From contig NC_077222.1 in NCBI RefSeq assembly GCF_024763615.1, positions 100,349,417-100,413,416 on the forward strand: a stretch of 64,000 nucleotides of DNA. The letters are read 5' to 3'. The first letter of the stretch is position 1. Each line of letters starts with the position of its first letter. The stretch comes from Phlebotomus papatasi. Taxonomy: Eukaryota > Arthropoda > Insecta > Diptera > Psychodidae. The translations under genes and the position numbers were made by a program. Positions 43,581 to 55,889 of this stretch are shown piece by piece. The notes under the pieces were generated by a model. It did no database searches. It saw only the letters and a program-made list of their open reading frames with translations, and was not told the origin of the DNA.

Positions 43581-43740
43581 TTCAATTCAATTCAATTCAA
43601 TTCAATTTATTGATAGCACACAAAAAATAGGGTAGTTCCCTCTTACAAATTTGTGGCAGGTGAAACTAAAAAAAATATATATATAATATATTATAATATA
43701 TAAATATATAAAAATATATAGTATATTTATCCCTCTTTAC
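43581..43740 (-). mobile_element. Probable non-LTR 3' terminus with (TTGAA)n tail
   Basis: On the minus strand GTGTGCTATCAATAAA is followed by about five TTGAA units (43605-43581). An AATAAA signal then a pentanucleotide tail is a usual LINE ending. Upstream (higher coordinates) is an AT dinucleotide-rich stretch at 43670-43730. The body cannot be identified. Confidence 0.4.
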
Positions 43741-44049
43741 AAGGCCCAGATTCTTGTACACAAGGCCCAGCTCAATTTGTATGGTGAAATAAGAAATTGG
43801 CTTCAACTTTAAAAGCCACTTGCCGGGGACTAGGTACCCACCAATGGTCCCTGCCATTTGCAACCCATATTGAAGAACGAATTGGCCGGGTTGTTGGTTT
43901 CGTTGAGATGGTATACTGAATTTTGGCCTTAGACAATTATTGGTGATATACAAAAATGAAGGGCTATATATTGGTGGTAAACTGAAAATTACGAAAATGA
44001 GTTATTTGAGAGCCATACTGGTCAATGCGAGAGTTATCCGCTTATTCTG

Positions 44050-44312
44050 GTTAAAGACATCAACTATCTCCAGAGCTTTCGGCTGTGGTCAAGCCTTGCA
44101 ATTCTCCTCTGAGACTCGTTCAGGGTTTTGGTCAGGATTGTAACAGGGCATAAGTTGAAACGGATGGCACTATTTTACACTCTTTTCACAATTTTTGAAA
44201 TATTTGTCACAGTTTTACGCCTTTTCCTTCTTCTTGGGCTTTGCTGGGATTTATTTTTGTTAGCACGTAAAGACCGAGCCGAAAGCTCTGGAAATAGCTA
44301 ATGTCTTTCCCT
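44050..44312. repeat. Inverted repeat with AGAGCTTTCGGCT arms
   Basis: AAAGACATCAACTATCTCCA then GAGCTTTCGGCTGTGGTC (44055-44092) is matched in reverse by 44268-44310, where the inverse reads AAAGACATTAGCTATTTCCA then GAGCTTTCGGCTCGGTC. Spacer about 175 bp. Surrounding DNA to 45020 is GC-richer and unassigned. Confidence 0.6.
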
Positions 44313-45023
44313 GAGTGATTGTTTCTTCCCGACGTCTTCCGGAATTATCTATTGTTGATTGCAACTTCACGTCGGTTTTTCCCACAATATTGGGATATCA
44401 GGGTGGTGCATTATCTAAAGCCCTCTATATCACAGACAGGTCTGTGGTATCTGGTTGGTGAGCGAAAGGCAAGTAAGTTGTAAACCATAGCATTTCGAAT
44501 GAGCCCGTAAAGCATCTTTTTATCCCACACACAAATGCTGGTACAGCTGTGAGTCCCGACAATTTCTATTCGCACACAGCTCCCTTTTTTTCTCGGCGGG
44601 CAGGAACCTCCTCCTACTCCCTGGGTTGCGAATGGTGATGGGCGCCAGTCCTTCTGGATGTGGGAGTCTCCCTGATGGGGTTCGATGAGGCTGCTTCCTT
44701 CCGCCGATGGTGGTGGTCTTCTCCGAACTCTGTGAACACAGAAAGACTTTAGTAATATGTTCACTTAACTGGAGCTGGGACGAGACTGACCTGGACAATC
44801 ACTTTCACTCTTCACAAAATCACAGAAAGGGGACTTTCCACAAACATAGAACTGCTCGACATTCCCCTCTCGGGATGTATTGCAAATTGGATATTTTCTA
44901 TTTGAATTTACTTCTTTCTTTTAAAAACGCACGTTACACCCGTTTGCATTGTTAGCCGGGTATAGACAAGACAGTAAGAGATATCCACTTCGAGTGTTCG
45001 CTAAATCCAAGAAAATGATATTA

Positions 45024-45218
45024 GGGGGAAGTAGGGCACCTTTGAAAGCAGGGCACCTTTGAAATTGGGATTTTCACATTTTTTGAATAAAATTGAGCCT
45101 TATCATGATATAGTTTAGCTGCACAAACAGATTGAGAAGCTAAATTACATTTTTATATGGCTCAGTTCCACTTTACATAGGAGGAAAATTCCAATTACAA
45201 AGGTGACCCACTTCCCGC
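45024..45218. mobile_element. TA-flanked MITE, GGGGGAAGTGGGGC family, copy 3
   Basis: GGGGGAAGTAGGGCACCTTT to GGTGACCCACTTCCCGC, TA at 45022-45023 and 45219-45220. Same centre as the copies at 1031 and 13256. Confidence 0.75.
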
Positions 45219-45219
45219 T

Positions 45220-48200
45220 ACATAGGAGATATTATTTTAAATTTATGTGTTTGAAACAATTCTTGAAACAATCCATCGATATTCGTAAATTTCTTTAATA
45301 TGGATCATATAATATTATTTCACTGTGTTCTTGGGTGTACTGTATGTCTAAATGGGTTAATATCGAGAAGAATGCAGTATCGCTAACAATTTGTAATGTT
45401 CCAAGAATGTATTTTGACACGTCCGGACTCCAGAGTGGAAAGCTTACAGCCACCCCGTAAGCACAAGGAAGCCAATATCTCTTTTAAAAGAAAAATTCAC
45501 CCCTTGTCTTTGACCCACTTTACCGCAGACGATGAAGTGGATTTCAGAGAAAAATATTATAAATATATCATGTGGTATCTTATCTATGTCTGATAAACAT
45601 ATTGCCACTGATTAATATTTAGAGAAGGTCTAAAATTAGTTGACAAGAATTTATGATGCTCCTCTCCAGTCAATTCTTCAAATCCCACACCCCATTGAGG
45701 AGACCCAAAAACAAGACATGAGAGTTCCGTGGAGGGAAAGTTTCTTTTTAATGGGAAACCATCAACTGGACGTGTTACTCGAATTCCTTTATTTATCTGG
45801 AATCTATTGTGAAGCTGTTGAAGCCTCACACTCGTATTTTCTGCCAAATAAAGTGAAACACATCAATTTTATTTAAATAAGCTTCATGTTAGTGCTCTTA
45901 GTATTGTGTGACGTATTTAAGCTGGCATTACTTTTCCATGCAAATCTTTGGCAAAAAAAAAGAGAGAGAACAGAAAGGAAAAGAAACTTCTCAAATATAT
46001 AAATCAGACGCAAGTTTATCAGAGAGCACAAAAAAAAGAACTTTTCTTTTAACATACTGAAAAACTTTTAATGAAAGCATCAAAGTGTAATGAGGTGGGA
46101 CTTTGCTTCTCTAGTGATAAAGAATAAATTTCATTTTCTTCCCTTACCCATTTTCCATTGTTTTCCAGATGAACAATACCTTATAGCCTTTCCCATTTAA
46201 ACAGAACTCTCATATTTTTTTTGAATAAATTTTCAATGTTTAAATAGATTAAAAAGCGTAACAGAACGATATCGTTTATTCTTGACAAATTGCTATTTAA
46301 AACGGAATTGAATTTTATAAATTTCAACCTATACCACTCTCTTATTAAATATACTGCCTAGCAAAATGTATTCAAATTGAGTTAACGCATCTGAAATTGC
46401 GGTGAGATGAAAGAAATTGTGGGTAGATGGTTGTGTTTCTTATTCTCATCCATTGTAATTCGATGATGGTACATTTCCTTTGAGATAAAAAAATTTAAAT
46501 TTTCTATGTAACAGGTCTGCTGAATTTTTTAAGATTCCAGTTTAACGTTGATGGCACTAATAGAACCGGTAATAATTTATTTATATTTTAAATTAAAATT
46601 GATAGGTGTCACTAAAAACAAATTCAATAAAATGTTCGAGGATAGTACCATGGGTTATGGACATTTCGCAAATTCATAAATTTTTATTGAAAGTTTATTT
46701 TTAAAAACAATAACAACAATTTTATTATTAAAAATGCATCAAATGCTTAAGAGACTTATTTACAAAAGCTGTTTATTGCAAACAACTGAGTACAAGAAAT
46801 ATGCATTTTTTGGGATGGATAACGATGATTAGGGGAAGACTTTAAGGCTTCGTACACACTGTGGCTTTGAACACTTTATATTTTCACTGCATTTGTTTAA
46901 TGAATCTGACTATTTTACTGCTCGAACTCAAAGAGAGAGCAGTTAAGGTAAAAGGAACACCTATTGACACTTTAAGAATTTATCATGCCATACCCAATAA
47001 GTATTTATCGCTATAAATGAGTAGAGATGTCTGACATCTATACGAAAACGATGTCGAAGACTTGACATATTTTTTCTATATAACCGCATAAAAGAGGTCC
47101 ATATTTGAGTGAATGGGGAATTTTTACATCCAAAATATAACAATTATTTATTTTAGGTATAATCACGTCATCTTGTACAGTAAAATGTATCGATTATGAC
47201 TAAATAAAATATAATCGCTTTACAACATCAATTTTATAACTATTGATCGTAGAATTGTCATTTTTCCACTTTCATTTAAGACTTGCTCAAACATTTTCCT
47301 CAAATGAATAATTATTTATCCTCAACAATTCAGTCAGATTTCCTGTGACTCGTGCAAAAAAATTCTTTTCCGACCTGAAATTCTCAAGGGAAAGCTGAGA
47401 AATTAAAGAAAATAAAATTGAGTAAATTTATTGCTTTTTCCATCGTATCATTGAAAAAACTTATGGATGTCAGATTTTTACTACGTGTATTGATAGAACA
47501 TCACTTTGAACACAATTGTGCGCAAATATTGGCACACACAAATATTTTTTGCAGAATTTCTCAATTAAATTGGGTTTAGTGTCACCTATTTTCTATCATT
47601 TTCCACGCCATAATTTTCATTTTATTCCGATAAAATAAAATCAAGATATTATCACATGAATAAATAAGAAATATAGAAGAAAACACGTTTTTACATATTT
47701 TTGTGATTATATTTACATTATATCGTACAATATTTTTACATTACAGACTTCTTATATCAATAATATCACTTCAGATTAAAAATGTCAAAACATTGAAATT
47801 TTATGCATTTGATAGACTTTTTCTGCACTCTGGACACTCTTTCTGCAATTTAGTTTCACGACAGAAGATCAGGAAGCTGTTTCAATTCTTGTTCTTTCGC
47901 TATACTGCAATTAAAGAAACAAAATATTAGCTATCACGAATACAGTATTAATTCACTATTTTTCTATCAATTATCCTACTTTGTCAAATTTGATCTCTTC
48001 GATGTGTGTGCTCGACTTTACTGTAAACGTTGGTGCACTTCAAGACTTTAATTTATAATATCACTTTTTATCACAAGTTTTCACTCAGAAATGAACCTCT
48101 GCTTAGTAAACAAAGTAGAATTTGACAATCTGGCAGCGTCATACGAAAAGAAATTTTAGAAATTTTTGACATAATTTTATACATTTTCACTCGAAAATAG

Positions 48201-48612
48201 CTTATATTATGACTTGTTTATAGATCTAAAAATGTTTAGTCGTAATTTTAAGGGAGGATAACAATATTTTAACTGGAATTTATCAAACAAAATATATTAT
48301 ATGTATTAATCGAAAATAACTGATATTTTCTATACAATTTTTAGTCAAGTTATTATACTGGTATTCAACGCACATAATTTTCAGATAATATACATCCATT
48401 GCGTTCACACATTATATTTTTAAGAAATAGCTCGAATACGTTGAAAATATATTGGTTAGATTTGAGACATACATTATTTGGATATCAAAAGCCCCTTGGG
48501 TACTTATTGACACTTTCAGTACCGATTTAGGATATGAAATTGGACCATCTCTTTTTATTAGAAAAGGTAGATTACAGAAAAAAACATCATGCTACTTGCA
48601 TTTTACCAGATA
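45220..48612. other. Long AT-rich stretch with no gene or recurrent repeat
   Basis: Only a 30-bp start of the interspersed repeat (CTCGAACTCAAAGAGAGAGC near 46920) is recognisable. Open frames are short and overlap on both strands. Confidence 0.5.
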
Positions 48613-48811
48613 GGGGAAAGTACTCTCCCTTCGAGCGTTCATGCCTTCGAATAATGTGAATTTTCTTTAAGTTTTCCTAAGAAACTTAAACATTTCTATT
48701 AAATATTAGCTCGGTTATTATCAATTATTGATAATTATGTGACAATCATGTGGAAATCTCTTAGGAAAAGTAAAAGAAAATCACATTGTCGAAGAGGTGT
48801 TCCATCGACCC
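48613..48811. mobile_element. TA-flanked foldback MITE, GGGGAAAGTACTCTCCC family, copy 1
   Basis: Left arm GGGGAAAGTACTCTCCCTTC, then ATGCCTTCGAATAATGTGAA; the right arm is a mutated inverse ending CGACCC. TA at 48611-48612 and 48812-48813. Confidence 0.7.
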
Positions 48812-48834
48812 TAAATAATCGTTATTTTTCAACT

Positions 48835-49480
48835 TGTCACCGTCTCGGAGCTTAAACGGTAAGAGATATCGACTTCCGGTCTTCGATGACCTCCCAGAAG
48901 TAGACATTATCTCGGACGGTCTTTTTACCTTTTTCCCCTATCCCACCTCCAATTCCTCCAAAACCATGTTATTTTCAAAATTTTTCTCAAAATTGGTCCA
49001 AGCTTTTTCAATGATTTTTGGATATTTTTTTCTTGATGTAGTCCAAGCGAACATTTCGTTCAAACATATACCTATGACTGGAAAATTCTCCTTTGTGAAT
49101 TATTGAAAGTCAAAATCAACACTGTGGAGGTCCCAATTTTCAATCGATTTGGTCAAATTTTGAGTTTTTGGAAAGGTATTGAAATTTCGAAGTCGTTTGC
49201 ATCGGCCTTTACCGGTAATGAATCGGTTAAGTACTGATTTTTGAATAATATTTTCTCGGAAATTTTTTTGCTTGACCTTAAGTTTGTTCCCGAGCTAGAG
49301 ATCAAACTGTAAGGGATATCGACTTTCGGTCTTCGATGACCCAGCCCATAAGTGGAGATTAACTCGGATGATTTTTTTCTTTTTTCGCATATTCCAACTC
49401 CACCCTATCAGAATCATGTCTTTTTGGTTTTCCTCAAAATTGGCACAAGTTTTTTTTTCAGGAAATATGTGATCTGACAC
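48835..49480 (+). repeat. Interspersed noncoding repeat, two tandem partial copies
   Basis: CTCGGAGCTTAAACGGTAAG, TATCGACTTCCGGTCTTCGA and TGACCTCCCAGAAGTAGAC at 48842; the same order returns at 49291 (AGAGATCAAACTGTAAGGGA, TATCGACTTTCGGTCTTCGA), about 450 bp later. Confidence 0.6.
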
Positions 49481-49820
49481 TGGATATTAAAACGCCACTA
49501 GGTCAGATTTATTAAAGAAATATTGGAAAAATATAAGTATTCGAAGGTAGAGTGTGTACGAAACCTGAAGGCCTTCTCCTACATCTTGGGATATTAATGT
49601 CCAAGTATGATTTGAAGAGGGTGACTTTAAGAATATTTTCTTAGTACTATCCTTAAATCCTTCAACTCCACGATGAGGATACGTGGGATGACTTGATTTC
49701 ATCTACAGAGATATCGTTCTTGGAAAAAGAACTACGGTCGAGGAAGCTCAGAGGGTCGAAAAAGGCACCATCAAAAATATTCTAATCAAGTAATTCACAA
49801 ATCATTTTTACTTTGTAGTA

Positions 49821-50035
49821 GGGGAAAGTGCTCTCCCTTCGAATGTTCATGCCTTCGAATAATGTGAATTTCTTTTGTTTTTCGTAAGAGATTTACACTA
49901 AATTATCACGGAATTATCAACAATTGATGATAAACTAACTAATATTTGATAGAAATGTGTAAGTCTCTTAGGAAAACTAAAAGAAAATTCACATTATTCG
50001 AAGGCATGAACGTTCGAAGGGAGAGTACTTTCCCC
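49821..50035. mobile_element. TA-flanked foldback MITE, GGGGAAAGTNCTCTCCC family, copy 2
   Basis: Arms of about 65 bp nearly identical: GGGGAAAGTGCTCTCCCTTC and inverse GGGGAAAGTACTCTCCCTTC. TA at 49819-49820 and 50036-50037. The centre ATTATCAACAATTGATGATA is itself palindromic. Confidence 0.85.
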
Positions 50036-50176
50036 TATTATTAATTATTTGATTAAGTTTGTTTTTATCTAAAAACCGGTACATTCCATAAAATTTATAT
50101 CTCAATCTCTGCAAAAGCTTTACCGGGAACGAATCATTCTCCTTTAACTTGATTTCCCTGAAATTTTCCATTAATA

Positions 50177-50392
50177 GGGGAATGTAGGCATGGTTCGCAC
50201 TGAGTGAACCTTCAAATGATGTGAATTTTCTCTTTGTTTGTAAAGAGCAGACTTGCAATTTCTCATCTCGTTTCATGAGCTTAATAATTATCTATCTCAT
50301 GGCTAAGAAATGACGAACTAGCTCTTTGTAAACAAAGAGACAATTTGCGTTGTTTGAAGGTTCACTCTGTGCGAACCATGCCAACATTCCCC
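50177..50392. mobile_element. TA-flanked foldback MITE, GGGGAATGTTGGCATGG family, copy 2
   Basis: GGGGAATGTAGGCATGGTTC at the left, inverse GGGGAATGTTGGCATGGTTC at the right, TA at 50175-50176 and 50393-50394. Matches 12776-12981 along its length in inverted orientation. Confidence 0.85.
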
Positions 50393-50394
50393 TA

Positions 50395-51054
50395 ACTCCG
50401 TAAATTCCAAAGAAGGATTGCGTGGGACGCCTAGTCTACTTTACTAAAATATTCTTCTGGGAGAAAGAGCTAGAGTTAGTGAATCAATGAAATTTTAATC
50501 AAATAAAATCAGGATTAATATTTCTATTATTATTTTTCACATTTTATGTTGATTGTTTTAAGTCTTAATAATTTGATTAAGAAGATTCTGATATCAGTAC
50601 AGTTTTCTACCCTATGACCCACCGTGACCTTAGCTCTTTTTTTGAAAGAGAATAATTTATTGAACGAGACAAGTCGTCCTACGCATCCATTTCATGGATT
50701 TGAAGCATGTTTACTGATTTATGAGCAAAATAAGGAAAATTTCAAAGAAAATGGAGAGATGGGGGATAAATGAGTTGCCTGTAATCCAAAGATGTTATTT
50801 ATATAAATTCAAAAAAATAAATAATTTTATTTCGTATCAAAAATAATTGTTTTCCAAATGTCGATCATTTTTCGTCTGCCAAAAGTTCCTTGACACATTT
50901 GGAAAAGTAACTCAAAACGGACAAAAATGTGAAAATTTCGCGTATTTAAATACGTTATTTGGTTATGTTTTTAGGTGTGATTCCTTCTAATCACACCTAT
51001 TGTAACCTTAGGATTTTCTCAAAGTGCTTAGAACGAGCTGAAATTCACAGGGTA
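50395..51054. other. No recognised feature
   Basis: AT-rich; no frame or repeat stands out apart from a short TAGGTGTGATTC...GAATC-type hairpin near 50970-51000 (AGGTGTGATTCCTTCTAATC, ending CACACCT). Confidence 0.45.
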
Positions 51055-51245
51055 GGGGAAAGTCGTCTGCCTTCAAACGAAAAATGGAAAAGAAAAATAG
51101 GAGCTAGGCTCTCCATTTTTTGATGATTTGTGAGGATGATGGATAGCTACCTAATAGTTAATAGAATATAATTTATGCTTTTGAGAACAACGAAAAAATT
51201 GCAACATTTGAAGGCTGCTGCATTTAAAGGCAGACGACTTTCCCC
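51055..51245. mobile_element. TA-flanked foldback MITE, GGGGAAAGTCGTCTGCC family
   Basis: GGGGAAAGTCGTCTGCCTTC and the exact inverse of its right end, TA at 51053-51054 and 51246-51247. The subterminal CCTTCAAA motif is shared with the two neighbouring foldback families. Confidence 0.8.
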
Positions 51246-51974
51246 TATATGTTTTGAACATACCTGATGCCGAAAATCATAAGCCTGCAATTTCGAGTCC
51301 GGCCGGCCGTCCGGCCGTCCGTAGTACACAAAATCTCTGGTTTTTTTTTCTGAAACGTCAAGTCCTTTTATCTCTTTTTATCCAATAGTTAATATACGTC
51401 CATTACATTTTTTATTCCAGTTTCTACCTTTAGCCACCAGATGTCCCTGCTACCACCCAAAAATGCTGTAATTAAGGACTTAGTAAGTACATATTAAGGA
51501 GTTATTTTATACACTTGGACAAAGTCCTTTTTTAAGAGCCTTTGAGTGAAGAATAATTGAGAATGCATTGACAACGGGCAGAGTTCAGGATAAAGTGTGG
51601 AAAATAGTTCGGTTAAAATGAAAACCATTTGACTTCCGATTCCGAATGATCTTGAAATACCTCGCCAACGACTCCAAAACATTGCATTAAATGAACACTA
51701 TTCAGCATTTAGCATTGTCAAATGCGGACTAAAGTACTCATTCACTCTCAGTGCAGTGAATTTGTAAAAGTGGTTATTTTCTCGTATTTCCTCAATAATG
51801 TCTTAGTGGAAATTTCAAGAAACCCTCTTCAACAGATAAGTGTATTGTAAGTTTTCGCTAACAGGGAATAAAATCTACTAGTCGGACTCTCTTTCGTTAT
51901 ATAGCGGAATTTGACTATAACACAATAAATTGAAGGAATCAAGTTTCCAGAAAACCCTAAAAATTTTATTATTA

Positions 51975-52211
51975 TGGCGCTGGCACACCTTTTCAATTGA
52001 GTAAAATTCAATGGTTTGAAATTTCACCTCTCACTCTTTCAAACTAAAATAATATATGTTTATCTCTTTCTCTCAAATGAAATTTGAAATTCAAATTGAA
52101 AATGAAATTGAAATTTCAATTTTCATTTGACAGAAAGATAAGTTTGAAAGAGTAAGAGGTGAAATTTCAATCGATTGAAATTCACACAATTGAAGAGGTT
52201 TGCCAGCGCCA
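51975..52211. mobile_element. Foldback MITE with TGGCGCTGGCA ends and TTA flanks
   Basis: TGGCGCTGGCACACCTTTTC and the inverse TGGCGCTGGCAAACCTCTTC, arms over 80 bp with TCACTCTTTCAAACT. TTA at 51972-51974 and 52212-52214 suggests a TWA-type (Harbinger-like) duplication. Confidence 0.75.
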
Positions 52212-52230
52212 TTAGCTTACTTTTTTCTTT

Positions 52231-52468
52231 TTAAGCTGTCTACACATATGAGCATTTTTTAAAAAAATTCTTTAAAAAAATTTTTAAAAAATAAGAATGG
52301 GTCGGTTTTTTTCACAAAATTGCTTACATACTAGGCAAATTTCTGTAAAAAATCCATTTTTTTACAAAAATTTTCACTAGTGTAGAGCCGATTCTTTTTA
52401 AAAACCTTTTTAGGGTTATTTTTTAAAGAATTTTTTTAAAAAATGCTCATAGTGTGTAGACAGCCTTA
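52231..52468. repeat. Compound hairpin, CTGTCTACACATATGAGCAT type
   Basis: CTGTCTACACATATGAGCAT pairs with the inverse of ATGCTCATAGTGTGTAGACAG at the far end; an inner AT-rich segment has its own pairing around TACTAGGCAAATTTCTGTAA and TACAAAAATTTTCACTAGTG. Related by its terminus to 11841 and 17268. Confidence 0.65.
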
Positions 52469-52900
52469 GTCTGAAGATATTTAATTTCTACATAGAGTTT
52501 CAATTTTTCTTTTGAAAAAATATGGCTATCAAACGAATTTTCTAAATTCAAATCTCTTTCAAAATGTTGCTAGTCTTAGATGAGTACGGACTTGACAAAG
52601 TATACTTATTCTTTAAGTTCAAGCTCTAAATATATTTTTAATTCACTCAGTATTCAGTAAATTATAGCAGTCTCGATAGTATCGTTTTCAGTTCGGTTTT
52701 GTCATTTCCAGTGCATTGTCTTGTTACACTATTGAAACCAGGGTCCCTGATTGAAACGATTTAAACCATTGAAATCATTAAATGTATTCAGTAGATCAAA
52801 GACACAGTTGTCGAATGGATCAAAAATACAGGAAGAAATATCTGTAATGCTATATGACAAAATTATATATCCCTTGGACATTTGCGGTTTATTTTTCCAG

Positions 52901-52975
52901 GTGGACAATTGCTTTAAAGTGCATTTCTATACTTCCCATCTCTATGAGGACACTTTTCAATTTATACGTATAATG
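52901..52975 (+). CDS. Possible small internal exon
   Basis: A good acceptor (TTTATTTTTCCAG) and donor (ATG before GTGAGT) bracket 75 nt reading VDNCFKVHFYTSHLYEDTFQ and FIRIM. Both splice signals are close to consensus, and the translation is open across the longer frame 52751-53068. No family recognised and no partner exons found. Confidence 0.2.
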
Positions 52976-53524
52976 GTGAGTTTTCTTTTTGCTGAAATCC
53001 AATATTGTCACGTGAATATAGAGAAATGGATGATAACTCAAATGTACATTTTTATTGTTACAACTTGAGAGGACTATCAGATAACAAATTCACAAACAAA
53101 CACACATCGAAATCAATCCAAGAGAAACGCGTAGAATATCAATTTCTACATATATACAATTTCTCTTAAATATATAGGACAACGCTTATGATTCACAGCA
53201 TCAAATAGTATATCGAAAAATACTCACCACTTGAAAGGAATACAAGAGGAAAAGGAAAATTATTCTGATAGAAATTGTTGGTGACGTGACTAGAATTCAC
53301 CTTAAAACCACCTTTCATGCTAAGCTGTGCATTTTCGAATGACTTATATTTTGAGCGAAATTCAATTAGTTATGTTTTGCCTATTTGAAATATCGTTGCG
53401 AATTTAAAATTTTCAGATGAGATAAATTCCTTATTTTTTCAATTCAGTTAATTAACACACGCTAAGGTACATTCAGTAAAAAAAAATGGCAAATGCACGG
53501 ACTCGTGACTTAGATGCTGTTATA

Positions 53525-54383
53525 GGGTAAATGTTCTAATTCAAAACCATTTCCAGACGCTTTAACTTTGACAGAAGATTTAACACATTAAGTTCATATT
53601 TTTTCTGAAGAGAATAACATAAATTTGCTCCTTGACTCTTCTAGAATGTTACTGTTTAGTAAAAATTCTTTAAATATAATTTGAAAATTTCTTAAATACA
53701 AAAAAATGCACTAGTGTAAAATGCTTCTATTGGAAACAAATTAATCCAAATGGAGACAAGGGAAATTTTCTAATTGGAGACAAGCAGTGTAAGTGAAACC
53801 GCGCCGAAAGGCTTCCAAAACCTTGTTCAGTTGTTCTTGAGTGTAGGATTTGTTCTTATTCCCGGTCTTTTCTCCTTTCTCATCTAAAACAATAAAAAAA
53901 AACTCCAAAAAAAATCATATTTCCGGGGTTTCCTATTGAAGCATTTGCAGACACTTCAGAAAAACCCTTTTTGTTCACGAAATACCTAATTATTTCATTT
54001 GAAAACTTCACATACCATTAACAATAAAGATTAGCAATTAATTTAACTAAAATTAGCCAGAAATATGACATACATGTTAAACAAAACGAATAAACAACAT
54101 TCACTTTATTGTGTTTTTCATTGGAAAACATGGTTGGTTGATGACAAATTCGATGGTGAAATACACTTTTAATTTTTCTGAGAAATTTATAAATTAAAAT
54201 TTGTGAATATGAATGGATTTTCATTTTGTTTGGGGCAAAATTCACTAAATAATGAAACTGTAGTATAGAAAATATATAAATAAAAAATTTAGTACTGTAT
54301 TTATCATAGAAAAAATTATGTTTCCACTTGGAGTAGCGAAAAGTTTCCACTTGGAACAGGTTTTGAATTAGCTTAATTTACCC
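53525..54383 (-). mobile_element. pogo-like non-autonomous element, copy 2
   Basis: 859 bp, inverted relative to 2118-2983, ends GGGTAAATGTTCTAATTC and inverse GGGTAAATTAAGCTAATTC, TA at 53523-53524 and 54384-54385. The similar length and shared interior show that both descend from the same deletion derivative. Confidence 0.75.
53741..53884 (-). pseudogene. Psq helix-turn-helix transposase N-terminal fragment
   Basis: Minus-strand frame after an acceptor-like TATTGTTTTAG: DEKGEKTGNKNKSYTQEQLN, then KVLEAFRRGFTYTACLQLEN, stop at 53743-53741. The first part fits the opening helix of HTH_psq (YT.E.L..AL.A...G); the register after FTYTA no longer follows the family, so the second half of the domain is lost or scrambled. 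Confidence 0.55.
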
Positions 54384-54617
54384 TACTTCAAAAGTACTTC
54401 CGCATTATTTGTTTTTTGCTCACTCATAACCGATTTAAACAGATTTATAAATCACTCAAAAGATCACCCAAAATAGTTTAGGAGTAATAAAATTAGTTTT
54501 AGGACAAAAAAGAGTTACCGGATATTAACCGGTTTAGAACCGATTGGAATAGGTATAAATTTCTCAGAAATTTTAAGATCTTTCCAAAGAGCCCAAATAC
54601 CATTTGGTTGTAAAATA

Positions 54618-54854
54618 AGGTAAAGTACCCTGTAGTCGGCCGGTTTCTCAACTCGGCCAGTGCGACTATTTATTCAATTTACTTAGATTTGTTATAATAT
54701 GGTCTTACCGATTTAACATTATAAGGTGTATTATATTATATATAACATAAATCAGTGAAAATTTCATAGAAATTGACTATAAAACGTTAAAAAATTGGTT
54801 AAATAATTCAACTGGCCGAGTTGAGGAACCGGCCGACTAGAGGGTACTTTACCT
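54618..54854. mobile_element. TA-flanked foldback MITE, AGGTAAAGTACCCTGTAGTC family
   Basis: TIRs of about 43 bp: AGGTAAAGTACCCTGTAGTC and inverse AGGTAAAGTACCCTCTAGTC, continuing into GGCCGGTT and CTCGGCCAG. TA at 54616-54617 and 54855-54856. To its left 54410-54600 is an inverted piece of the interspersed repeat (AACCGGTTTAGAACCGATTG). Confidence 0.8.
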
Positions 54855-54879
54855 TACGCTCTACCTTCTTTCTCAAAAG

Positions 54880-55390
54880 ATTTGCATTAGTCTATACCAC
54901 TCTTTCGGACTCAAAATTGGATTGAACTAAATTTAATTTGGTGTGATGGTCAAGAGAAGAAGAAGAGTGCTAAGAAGTAGGGTAGACATATGCAAATTTT
55001 TTAAGAAAGAAAGGGACGTGAATTTTGATTTCATGAAATTTTACCCATCTAAAAGATGTGCCGAAAACATGGTTCAGTCGTTATGGCTCCGGCACAGCTT
55101 TTAGATCAGGAAAATTTCACTAAGTCGAAATGTGAATCCTTTTCTTTCTTGCACGTTTTGCATATGTTTATCTCATTCTTTCGCACTCTTCTTCTTCTTT
55201 TAAACGTCACAACAAATTCAATTTTGCTCAATTGAATTTGGAGTACGAAAGAATGAGATAGACAATTAAAGGAAGAATGAGGAAAGAAAAGGAAAGTGAG
55301 AATTAAACGAATCTGATTTTTGATTTTTTAAAATATTTTTGGTCTAAAAGGTGTGCTGGAGACATTAAGTTTTGCATTAATTTTTACTGC
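54880..55390. repeat. Interspersed repeat with AGAAGAAGAAGAG landmarks, second locus
   Basis: AATTTAATTTGGTGTGATGG, AGAGAAGAAGAAGAGTGCTA and AGACATATGCAAATTTTTTA match 7980-8065 and 7760-7800. As at the first locus, the units alternate in orientation (ATATGTTTATCTCATTC and TCTTCTTCTTTTAAACGTCA are inverse versions). Confidence 0.6.
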
Positions 55391-55461
55391 TTTCCTAACA
55401 GAATTTTTATGTACTTTTCATTCTGCCATTCATTCTGTCACCGTCAATGTATAAGAAAGTA

Positions 55462-55887
55462 GGGTAAGTGTGCCAAATTCCGGCCAGCTTGCAATTTCGG
55501 CCACCTTTTTTGTTCCTCGAATTTCCATGAACTTTTATATTTTACGTACTCTAGAGATTATAAAATGCAAAAGAATAACAAAATATGTAGCTTCGACAAA
55601 CGAGATGACGTGAAAAAGATATTGGAAGAATTCTGTAAGGGCAAGCAACTATAAGAATGAAGGTGGCCGAAATAGGGTACCAAAGCTATGTCTATATTTT
55701 TATTCATTTTAAAATCTATTAGGAATGATTTTAGAGTAAATAAAGACGGTAAACTCTTTACAAGTTTCCAAGCAACACTCTTTCAGAAGAAAGAATAAAA
55801 AAATCAATTTATATTTAAAATATTACATTTCAAACTTGAGACTTTGACGCTTGCAAGCAACTATGCCGAAATTTGGCACACTTACCC
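55462..55887 (-). mobile_element. Short-form TA-flanked MITE, GGGTAAGTGTGCC family, copy c
   Basis: GGGTAAGTGTGCCAAATTCC to GAAATTTGGCACACTTACCC, TA at 55460-55461 and 55888-55889, inverted relative to copy a. Confidence 0.8.
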
Positions 55888-55889
55888 TA

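Noticed and set aside
44411..44798. Overlapping minus-strand frames of 117 and 92 codons
   Set aside because: Two different frames open over the same GC-richer DNA, with no family resemblance; cannot be told from chance.
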